The notes beneath the pieces are model-generated. The model saw only the letters and a program-made list of their open reading frames with translations. It ran no database searches and was not told where the DNA came from. Shown here piece by piece: positions 56,800 to 64,000 of a stretch of 64,000 bases of DNA; the stretch's first letter is position 1, and every line of letters begins with the position of its first letter. The translations under genes and the position numbers were made by a program. Source of the stretch: Eriocheir sinensis (lineage: Eukaryota; Arthropoda; Malacostraca; Decapoda; Varunidae); contig NC_066517.1 of assembly GCF_024679095.1 (NCBI RefSeq), forward strand, positions 24,563,540 through 24,627,539. The letters run 5' to 3'.

Positions 56800-56865
56800 G
56801 TATTGTTCGACATTCTGGAAGGCAGCGACGTGTCCAAAAACTCCGGAACATTTCACTTCTTTTAA
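56800..56865 (+). CDS. Candidate terminal exon (21 codons and stop)
   Basis: After a long (CTC)n tract, TTCATCCAG ends at 56799. The next bases read VLFDILEGSDVSKNSGTFHF F then TAA at 56863-56865. Composition is protein-like, with Asp, Glu, Gly, Asn and Lys, in a strand that otherwise gives only S/F/L/P, and codon choice is balanced. No AATAAA is seen in the following several hundred bases, which weakens a last-exon reading; a weak internal donor (GAC|GTGTCC) is an alternative. Family unknown. Confidence 0.35.
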   Translation, partial: VLFDILEGSDVSKNSGTFHFF

Positions 56866-57144
56866 AACCTTTCCTTCCCTCCTTTTCTTTATGCCTTCCT
56901 GCCTCTTCCTCTTCTTCCTTCTCCTCATTCTTCCTTCCTTCTGTCCCTGCCTTCCTTACTTCTTTCTGCCTCTTCCTCATCCTTCTACGGCTTCCCTTCT
57001 CCTCCTTTTCTGGTCTTTCTATCTCCTTCTTTTCCGCCCTTCCTCTTTGGCGTCTCGAGGTGAACGAAGCTGAACGAACCTCTGAGTTTCATTGTGTTGT
57101 CCCCGGAGTCTGCAATTATATGGGAGATGAGCGACCCTGGGAAA

Positions 57145-57600
57145 ATATACTGAGCTGGTGGTGGTGGTGGTGGTGATGGTGGTGGTGGTGGAAGGAGAGG
57201 TGATGTTTATATTAGTAGGTGGTGTTGATAGTGGTGGTGGTGGTGGTGATGGATTATAGTGGATAGGATGATAGTGGTGGTGATGTTAGTAGTAGTGATG
57301 GTGGTGATAATTGAATAGTGGTAGTGGAGGTGGTAGTGAAGGTGGTGGTGGTGGTAGTGAGGTAGTTTTAGTGGTGGTGAAAGTAGAGATGGTGGTAGTG
57401 GTAGTGGTGATAGGAATAGTGGTAGTAGTAGTAGTAGTAGTAGTGGTGAGGGCGATGGTAGTGGTCGTAGTAGTGGTAGTAATAGTGGTAGTGAGGTAGC
57501 GTTAGTGGTGATAGAGATAGTGGTAGCAGTAGCGGTAGTGATGGTGGTAGTGGTCGTGGTGGTAGTGGTCGTGATAGTGGTCGTGGTGGTGGCACAAAAG
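57145..57600. repeat. (GGT)n/(GTA)n imperfect trinucleotide and TGGTAG array
   Basis: GGT/GAT/AGT triplets for about 450 bp (GTGGTGGTGATGGTGG, GTAGTAGTAGTAG, GTGGTAGTGGTCGTGG). Val/Gly and Thr/Thr frames are artefacts. Confidence 0.92.
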
Positions 57601-57659
57601 ACTGCTGAAAAAGGTAAACAATGCTGGAGGGAAAAAAACACAAAACGAGTCTATGTAAG

Positions 57660-57960
57660 AAGGAGAGTGTGTGGTGTGTGAATGGGAGAGAGAGAGGAGA
57701 GAGAGGGAAGGGAGAGAGAGAGGGAGATGATAGAGGCTCGTGGACTAGCTCGGTCGGAAAATAACAATAAGGGCTTATGTTTAAATTTTAATGACCAAAG
57801 GTAGAGGAGAAAATGGAGAAGGTGGGCATAGGATGTTTGCTGTCAGATGTGGACGGGAAAAGTGCTTAGTTTTTTGGTGTAGGGAGGGAGGGGGGAGGGA
57901 GGGGGGGAGGGAAGAGGGATGAAGGGAGAGAAAGAGGGAGAGAGATTTCAAGGGGAAACT
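57660..57960. repeat. G/A-rich low-complexity sequence
   Basis: GGGAGAGAGAGA near 57690-57725 and GGGAGGGAGGGGGG near 57882-57915; otherwise unique. Confidence 0.6.
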
Positions 57961-58045
57961 TAAGTATATATTGTGCGGTAAACTGAACATAGATGAAAGA
58001 GAATGCGAAAAATTAAAGAAATTCAGAAAAGTAACATGATTTCTA

Positions 58046-58049
<4 letters not shown>

Positions 58050-58124
<75 letters not shown>

Positions 58125-58290
58125 AATGAGTATGAGGAAGTATGAGGATGAATATGAGGGGGATTATGAGTTAGATTAGTATAAGGAAGTATAAGTTTTA
58201 GGGAAAGTATGAGGGAGTATGAATGAGTATGAGGAGAAGTATGAGGAGAAGTGTGAGGGAATATGAGGTTCAGTATGAGGTAGTATGGGT
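58050..58290. repeat. (GA)n then (GTATGAGGA)n short tandem repeat
   Basis: GA 58050-58120, then about 170 bp of GTATGAGGA/GTATAAGGA/GTATGAGGG units of 9-13 bp. Confidence 0.9.
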
Positions 58291-58477
58291 TGTATATTTC
58301 ACACAGCAAAATTATTAAATGTATAGAGAAAAAATTGGTGATATTGAAAAGTTCCTGTTTTTTCATATATATTTTTTCCGTCCAAGAGTTGCAATATGAA
58401 AGTTTTGGTGATTATACATATTTTTTTTTCCCTCGTCAAATACCAAACTGTTTCAACTGGTGGACTATTATATACCA

Positions 58478-58562
58478 CCATTACCACCACCACCACCACC
58501 ATAACCACCACCACCACCACCATAACCACCACCACCACCACCACCATCACCACCACCACCCA
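58478..58562. repeat. (CCA)n with CATAACCA interruptions
   Basis: ACCACC triplets; His/Thr frames are artefacts. Confidence 0.92.
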
Positions 58563-58609
58563 ATAGTAAGCTGTGTTTGGATGCCGCCCTTTTGTGTTGC
58601 CGATAAAGT

Positions 58610-59225
58610 ACACTGTTGCCTCACGAAGTACTTTATCGTTACTGTTCTATCATGGAGTAGTTTATTCTGTTACTGTATTTTTTCACTTATTTTCCTTTAT
58701 ATATCGGAGTGCTTGAATCTATTACTTTATTCCGTCATTTTATTCTTTTACCCTTTATTTTATTACTGTTTTATTATTTCTTTATTTTGTTGCTTTTTTT
58801 TATTACTATTTTATCACAAAGTACTTTATTCTGCCACCTTTTCTCTATTACTCTATTATATTATATTATTTCTATGACTATTCTATTACAGAGTATTTTA
58901 TTGTATTACTTTTTGTCTATTTCTTTATTTTATTACTTTTTTTCTATGACTATTCTGTCACAAAGTACCATATTTTTTTTACTTTTTCTCTATTTCTTTA
59001 TTTTATTACTTTATTTCTATGACTATTTTATCACGCAGTATTTTATTATATTACTTTTTCTCTATTTCTTTATTTTATTACTTTATTTCTATGACTATTT
59101 TATCACAAAGTACTTTATTCTAATAATTTTTCTGATATTTTATTTTATTACTTTTTTTCTGTGACTATTCTGTAACAAAGTACCTTCATCTATTACTTTA
59201 TTCTATTCCGAAGTACTTTATTCTA
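58610..59225. repeat. 72-bp AT-rich tandem array, about 7 units
   Basis: TTATCACAAAGTACTTTATT anchors near 58815, 58887, 58959, 59032, 59104 and 59173 (72, 72, 73, 72, 69), with diverged starts near 58625 and 58650. Units share TATTACTTTTTCTCTATT and TTCTATGACTATT. Because 72 is 24 codons, a 151-codon plus frame repeats a 24-residue Y/I/F/L motif (FYYFFSMTILSQST...). It could imitate a membrane protein but has no other support. Confidence 0.93.
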
Positions 59226-59650
59226 CGTTTTTTCTCTGTTACTACAAAAGGTTAAGCTGAAAAGTGTGGCTTGTGTTCGTTACTAATGTCTGTTATTATT
59301 ATTATCCACATCATAAATTTTCGAAGCAATAAAAAAAAAAACTGATTCCCTTTCATACTCCCATGCTTAGTAATACACGATAAATAATTAATATATGAAG
59401 GGCGAGTTGTATTTCAGAGTCTCCATTTCGCATTATTGTTTCGAGTTTTGATTTCTGGAAACAGTTTTAATAATATTCTTCAACATGGCCAAGGGTTAAT
59501 GATGGAGGCTGAAGCTGAATGTCAAAGTTGATATAAAATGCGTTTCGTCATTGTATTTATATTTGCATCTGAAGTTAGGGGATTAAAAAGGATGGTTGTT
59601 ATATATTTACTTGTGTTAGTGAGTTAAAAGGTTCTTGGTACTGTTATTGT
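59226..59650. other. Unique AT-rich sequence
   Basis: No gene or repeat recognised. Confidence 0.45.
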
Positions 59651-59654
59651 ATTG

Positions 59655-59737
<83 letters not shown>

Positions 59738-59780
59738 TAAATAGGTATACTACGATCTTAGAAAACAATAAATTAGTCCG

Positions 59781-59847
<67 letters not shown>
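59655..59847. repeat. Two (GA)n microsatellites
   Basis: Perfect GA at 59655-59734 and 59784-59847. Confidence 0.95.
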
Positions 59848-59850
<3 letters not shown>

Positions 59851-60054
59851 TGGGAGGAAAATAAACGCAGCGGGAACCGAAGAAAAGCAATGAATACATA
59901 AATACATAACAGGTCGAGGAGGCGGAATATCATATATATAAATTGTTAAAGGAAAAATATTATTGAAACTTTAACTAACTCTCTAAAATGCAGCGGCAAC
60001 AGAGACTTATATTTCCGAGCATAAAAAGAGTGAATGTCAGAGTTAAGTAGATCG

Positions 60055-60055
<1 letters not shown>

Positions 60056-60091
<36 letters not shown>

Positions 60092-60140
60092 AGCCACCCA
60101 CCCGGCACACACACACACACACACACGCACACACACACAT
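60056..60140. repeat. (GT)n facing (CA)n: inverted pair
   Basis: GT 60056-60089, 16-bp spacer, CA 60104-60140: a ready hairpin. Confidence 0.95.
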
Positions 60141-60279
60141 TAAAAATACAATATAGTCTAAAAACGAGCGAATGGACGGTGAGGAATTTTGTGCTAGGCC
60201 TATGCAAAAAAAAAAAAAAAGAACGGCTTACATCCCTTTACCAATATCCTACTTGGCCCATTTGCATGTTGTGAGGTAG

Positions 60280-60722
60280 AGGAGCGAGAGAAAGGGAAGG
60301 GAAGGAAGGGAAAGGGAGGGGGGGAAGGAGTAGGAAAGGGTGGTGGGAAAGGGGGTAGGGTAAGGGAAGAGATAAAGGAAGGAGAGTAAGGAATGGTAAA
60401 AGAATGGTAAGAGGATGTGGAAGGGAGGAGGAAGGAAAGGGGAGAAGGGAAAATGGAGGAAAGATGGAAGGGAGAGAGTAGGAGGGAGACGTATAAGAGG
60501 GAGAGGTTTTGAAGTGGTGAAGGTAAAAGGAGACGAAGAGGAAAATAATAGAAGAGGAAAAGAGAGGAAAAAGTTAGGTTAGGTGAAGGGGAAGAGGAGG
60601 AGGAGGAGGAGGAGGGGAGGTTATGTGAGGGGAAAGAGGCGGTGAAGCGGAGAAGAGGAGGAACAGGGGAGAAGGTGGAGGAAGAGGAGAATGGGGAGGA
60701 GGAGGAGGAGGAGGAGGAGAAG
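60280..60722. repeat. GGAA/GGA-rich purine block
   Basis: GGGAAGGGAAGG to 60320, then AGGAGGAG; (GGA)n at 60594-60615 and 60693-60720. Confidence 0.9.
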
Positions 60723-60766
60723 AAGGAAACACCCATTAAACTACCGGCACGGCCATTACAACTACA

Positions 60767-61011
60767 ATCCTCCTCCTCCTGATCTTCCTCCTCCTCCTCC
60801 TCCTCCTCCTCCTCCTCCTCCTGACCGTTTCCTCCTCCTGTCCCTCTTCTCCCTGTTGCCTCTGAAAGTCCTTTCAGAAACATTCTGTTTCGCTTCAATA
60901 AGTCTTACCTGAACAGGAAGAAGAAGAGGAGGAGGAGGAGGAGGAGGAGGAGGAGGAGGAGGAGGAGGAGGAGGAGGAGGAGGAGGAGGAGGAGGAGGAG
61001 GAGGAGGAGGA
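60767..61011. repeat. (CCT)n and (GGA)n: inverted trinucleotide arrays
   Basis: CTC at 60786-60822 and a long GGA array at 60923-61011 are complementary and flank about 100 bp of unique sequence. That sequence holds CTGTTCAG|GTAAGA on the minus strand (donor-like). Confidence 0.93.
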
Positions 61012-61024
61012 CACAAAGGAAGAA

Positions 61025-61790
61025 CAAACAAACAACAGCAGACCTGCTGGTCCTTACGAGGCTGTTTATGACAAGCTACACTAATTATCTAATCAAAAGT
61101 GGAAGATGAAGGACAGCAAAGGCGAAGGCTCCTCCCCACCCCCCCATCCCTCCAGCCAAAGCTGGCAGGAAAGGAAAAAGAACCATGCAGCATGGAAAAA
61201 CTGCTTGGAAATTATGTAGGAAAAAGGAAAGAACTACCATTACTGCTACCACTAACCGGGCGATAAAAGCGGACAAGGACACCAGTATTCGAAAGAACTT
61301 AACGTTATTACGACAACGAGTAATATCTTAGTTGCTGGTTGGAATCAAAATACTTGTCTAATCTATTCTTGAAGGCCGTAACTGTTGTACTATCAACGAC
61401 ATCACAGGGTAGAGAGTTCCAAACATTAACAACTCGATTGAAGAAGAAGTGTTTTGCTTCGTGTGACGATAATTTTTTACCACTTATCTTCAAATTGTGA
61501 TTTCTTCTTGTTCTGTTTGATCGATCAATTGTAAAGTAATCTTCCGCATTAATATCACTGAATCCTTTAAACATTTTAAACACTTCTATTAGATCGCCTC
61601 GCATTCTTCGTTTTGATAGGCTGAATAAATTTACTTCTTTAAACCTTTGTTCATATGATAAATTTCTCAACCTAGGAATCATCTTTGTTACTCTTCGTTG
61701 AACCCGTTCCAATTTTTCTATGTCTTTTCTGTAATAGTGAGACCAAAACTGTACACAGTACTTTTGACGGGGTCGAACCAACGAATTATA
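61025..61790 (-). mobile_element. 5'-truncated non-LTR retrotransposon (LINE) 3' end
   Basis: Contains the reverse-transcriptase C-terminal coding tail (separate entry) and about 280 bp of presumed 3' UTR with CCTCGTAAGGACCAGCAGG and AGGTCTGCTGTTG (minus strand). The 5' edge abuts a GGA/GAA purine tract at 61,790, so the copy was truncated on insertion, as is normal for LINEs. No poly(A) or target-site duplication is certain; the 3' edge near the (GGA)n array at 61,011 is a guess. Confidence 0.8.
61308..61790 (-). CDS. LINE reverse transcriptase, C-terminal 160 residues (5'-truncated)
   Basis: Open minus frame of 160 codons plus stop: YNSLVRPRQKYCVQFWSHYY, then RKDIEKLERVQRRVTKMIPR, LSYEQRFKEVNLFSL, RRMRGDLIEVFKMFKGF, KHFFFNRVVNVWNSLP and FKNRLDKYF. 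This is the thumb/post-RT region (LxRPxxEYCxxxWSP...DIxxLExVQRRxTK...R) of Jockey/CR1-type LINEs found throughout arthropods and other invertebrates. RT catalytic blocks (YxDD) and the endonuclease are absent. No frameshift or stop interrupts the piece, so insertion was fairly recent. The frame extends upstream as poly-L/F only because it reads through a purine repeat. Confidence 0.93.
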   Translation of the reverse strand, partial: YNSLVRPRQKYCVQFWSHYYRKDIEKLERVQRRVTKMIPRLRNLSYEQRFKEVNLFSLSKRRMRGDLIEVFKMFKGFSDINAEDYFTIDRSNRTRRNHNLKISGKKLSSHEAKHFFFNRVVNVWNSLPCDVVDSTTVTAFKNRLDKYFDSNQQLRYYSLS

Positions 61791-61836
61791 CAGGAGGAGG
61801 AGGAAAAAGGAGAAGATGAAGAAGAAAAAGAAGAAA

Positions 61837-61867
<31 letters not shown>

Positions 61868-62235
61868 AGAAGGAGAAGGAGAAGGAGAAAAAGAAGAAGA
61901 AGAAGAAGAAGAAGAGAGTGATTACAGGAAGCAGAAGCTGAAGAATCAGGAGGGATTGGAAGAGGAGGAAGAGCAGCAGCAGTAGGAGGAGGAGGAGGAG
62001 GAGGAGGAGGAGGAGGAGGAGGCATGCAGACAACATTATTGTTAACATGGAACTGAATTGCGAAGTTGTGCCGAAGTTGACCGTTCAGTGAGGGAGATTT
62101 TCAGAGAAAGAGATGATAGGAGGAGGAGGAGGAGGAGGAGGAGGAGGAGTTGGAGTTGGAGGAAGAGGAGGAGGAGGAAGATTGGACAGAGAAAGAGGAA
62201 GAAGAGGAGGAGGAGGAGAAGCAAGAAGATGGAAA
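61790..62235. repeat. (GGA)n/(GAA)n purine blocks
   Basis: GAA 61835-61915, GGA 61985-62022, GGA 62118-62149, with a short unique island at 62,025-62,105. Confidence 0.92.
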
Positions 62236-62351
62236 AGTTCAAGAAAAAGAAGGAAAACAAGAAAATGAAGAAGAAATTGAAGAACAAAATAGAAAAATGA
62301 AGAAAAGGAAATAAAAGGAAATAGTGAAGGAAGGAAAAAAGGAAGGAAAGG

Positions 62352-62357
62352 AGAGAG

Positions 62358-62427
<70 letters not shown>
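62352..62427. repeat. (GA)n microsatellite
   Basis: Perfect GA array, preceded by GGAAGGAAAGGAG. Confidence 0.95.
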
Positions 62428-62430
<3 letters not shown>

Positions 62431-62484
62431 GTTAATCTGACCTTTAGTATTGCATCAAGTGTCAGATTTTGTCCGGAACATTGC

Positions 62485-62485
62485 T

Positions 62486-62519
<34 letters not shown>

Positions 62520-62615
62520 TGTGTGTGTGTGTGTGTGTTGCCATGGCTCACATATTTATTGGTCTGTCTTGCTTTGTGGTATTGTCGCTGAATTTTTTAA
62601 AACGAGAGAATGACC

Positions 62616-62704
<89 letters not shown>
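62485..62704. repeat. (GT)n facing (CA)n: inverted pair
   Basis: GT 62485-62538 and CA 62619-62704 flank an 80-bp unique loop. Confidence 0.95.
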
Positions 62705-62705
<1 letters not shown>

Positions 62706-62770
62706 GACAGACACAGTCTCATTCTCTCTCTCTCTCTCATGCAGCAAAGCTCATGTTCCTAGAAGTTTTA

Positions 62771-62772
<2 letters not shown>

Positions 62773-62861
<89 letters not shown>

Positions 62862-62982
62862 GTGGTGGTGATGGTGATAGTAGTTGTGGTGGCGGTGGTG
62901 GTGGTGAGAACTTCGAGATGGAGAGTTGATTCGGTTAAAGAGATTCTGGTAGCATTAATTCGGTTAGATCTGGCCGGGGTGG

Positions 62983-63068
<86 letters not shown>
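62773..63068. repeat. (GA)n, (GGT)n, (GA)n
   Basis: GA 62773-62856; GGTGGTGAT 62858-62906; GA 62989-63068. Confidence 0.95.
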
Positions 63069-63071
<3 letters not shown>

Positions 63072-63109
63072 GAAAAATATGTCTATTGGAAATTGCAGAT
63101 TATGGGGGA

Positions 63110-63365
63110 AGGGGTAGAAGAGAAGGAGGATGAGGAAGAGGAGGAGAAGAAAGAGGAAAAAGAAGAGGGAAGGGAGGAGGAGGAAAAAATAATACAAAGA
63201 GAAAAGGAGAAAAGAAAGAATGTGTAAAGAAAGAGAAAGGAAAGAAAAGGAAAGGAAAGGAAATAGGAAAGAAAGATAAAACTATAAAAGAAAGTAAAAG
63301 AAACGAGAGAACAGTAAATAGAAAAAAAATAATGATTGTAAAGTAAAAGGAAACAAGAAAAGGAA
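63110..63365. repeat. A/G-rich low-complexity sequence
   Basis: GGAGGAGAAGAAAG then AAAGGAAAGG; no gene. Confidence 0.8.
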
Positions 63366-63381
63366 ATAGAAGTTGCAGCAT

Positions 63382-63382
<1 letters not shown>

Positions 63383-63413
<31 letters not shown>

Positions 63414-63563
63414 ATATAATTGACCTCTCTTCTGAACTCATTTTTATATTAGCAGTTTTTAGCGGATTTCTGGTAATCATATTTTTGTGCCCTTGAGATG
63501 CTTTCTTAACTGTAAAAATAAGTAAAAGTTGCTCTAGTAGTAGTAGTAGCAGCAGCAGCAGTG

Positions 63564-63604
<41 letters not shown>
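63383..63604. repeat. (TAG)n microsatellite, two blocks
   Basis: TAG/AGT 63383-63414 and 63534-63604 (with CAG and TGG variants), unique spacer between. Confidence 0.95.
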
Positions 63605-63606
<2 letters not shown>

Positions 63607-63744
63607 TCGTGATAGTGTAATAATGTATTTTTCCGAAGTAATATTTCGATCAACATTAGAAAAGGTGTTGAATTGCATTAAATTATTCTGGACAGGCGCC
63701 GCATAGTGGAAACACGTCCCGCTGAATATTAATGGGGAGGCAAA

Positions 63745-63898
63745 ATACTCTCTCTCTCTCTTTTTTTTTCCTTCTTTCTGTCACATTTGATTTCTTTTTT
63801 TCAATTTTTTCTTGTCTTTTCTTTCTAATATCTTTCTTTGGTCTTATTCTTCTCTCTCTCTCTCTCTGTTCCTCTGCCTCTCTATGTCTCTCTCTACC
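63745..63898. repeat. (CT)n and T/C-rich sequence
   Basis: Short CT runs near 63752 and 63852 and T-rich pyrimidine sequence. Confidence 0.8.
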
Positions 63899-63907
63899 CC
63901 TGTGATC

Positions 63908-64000
63908 ATGGCTATCCTAGGTGGCTGCTCCCTTGCCCTTCATCCCTTGTCCTGCCTGAAAGCGACCTTCAGAAGACACATTGTACAGAGGATGAACGAC
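63908..64000 (+). CDS. Possible 5' end of a CDS running off the window
   Basis: ATG at 63908 (GTGATC-ATG-G) opens 31 codons to the last base without a stop: MAILGGCSLALHPLSCLKAT, then FRRHIVQRMND. The N-terminus has Ala, Leu, Ser, Arg and Lys and no acidic residue before position 31, which would suit a mitochondrial presequence. Alternatively CTATCCTAG at 63920 is an acceptor and the exon starts there in the same frame. Composition is unlike the repeat-derived frames. The true extent cannot be seen; 31 open codons can occur by chance. Confidence 0.35.
   Translation, partial: MAILGGCSLALHPLSCLKATFRRHIVQRMND

Overview
This is non-coding eukaryotic DNA from what looks like an arthropod, most likely a decapod crustacean (crab or shrimp). 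That placement is inferred from four things: very long and frequent (GA)n, (GT)n, (TA)n, (GGA)n and (GAA)n arrays; short TTAGG-type (arthropod telomere-like) motifs; a 3' LINE fragment with the C-terminal reverse-transcriptase tail seen in arthropod and marine-invertebrate non-LTR elements; and two copies of a tRNA-derived SINE. There are no operons, bacterial ribosome binding sites or CRISPR arrays. No complete gene is visible. Almost every long open frame is an artefact: a strand made only of pyrimidines or of one simple repeat cannot contain TAA, TAG or TGA, so it translates as endless S/L/F/P, E/R/K, C/V or T/H.

Layout. 1-9.7 kb: microsatellites, a ~150-bp diverged tandem array (1.37-1.98 kb), a 56-bp array, then about 3.5 kb of almost pure pyrimidine on the + strand (5.28-8.75 kb) followed by purine arrays. 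9.86-10.45 kb: a GC-rich 51-bp minisatellite. 11.1-16.4 kb: five consecutive but unrelated tandem families, all with periods of about 135-168 bp; the first is evolving into a dimeric higher-order repeat. 16.5-25 kb: microsatellites, including 118 bp of (TA)n, around a candidate minus-strand secreted-protein first exon (18,687-18,771) and a GC-rich segment with AGGTCA half-sites (19.7-19.9 kb). 25-28.1 kb: a candidate internal exon (25,031-25,134), GGTTA-rich and hairpin-forming repeats, and a candidate plus-strand gene start with two good splice junctions (27.6-28.02 kb). 28.4-34 kb: tandem duplications with 79-bp, 162-bp and ~480-bp periods. 34.2 kb: a second candidate signal-peptide ORF. 38.0-40.5 kb: 151-bp and 114-bp arrays. 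42.3-44.7 kb: two minus-oriented SINEs. 45-57 kb: microsatellites, a SINE fragment, 159-bp, 141-bp and ~100-bp arrays, a G-rich block, then a long pyrimidine block with a possible exon at 56.8 kb. 58.6-59.2 kb: a 72-bp AT-rich array. 61.0-61.8 kb: the LINE 3' end. The window closes with a possible partial CDS at 63,908.

The supportable functional content is therefore a few short candidate exons, probably from different genes with very large repeat-filled introns, two retroelement families, a possible tiny hAT-type relic and many tandem-repeat families. The recurring biology is repeat birth and turnover: several unrelated families converge on roughly 140-165 bp or on simple fractions of that length. 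Coordinates of microsatellite borders were counted by eye and may be off by a few bases; array lengths in the assembly may also be unreliable.
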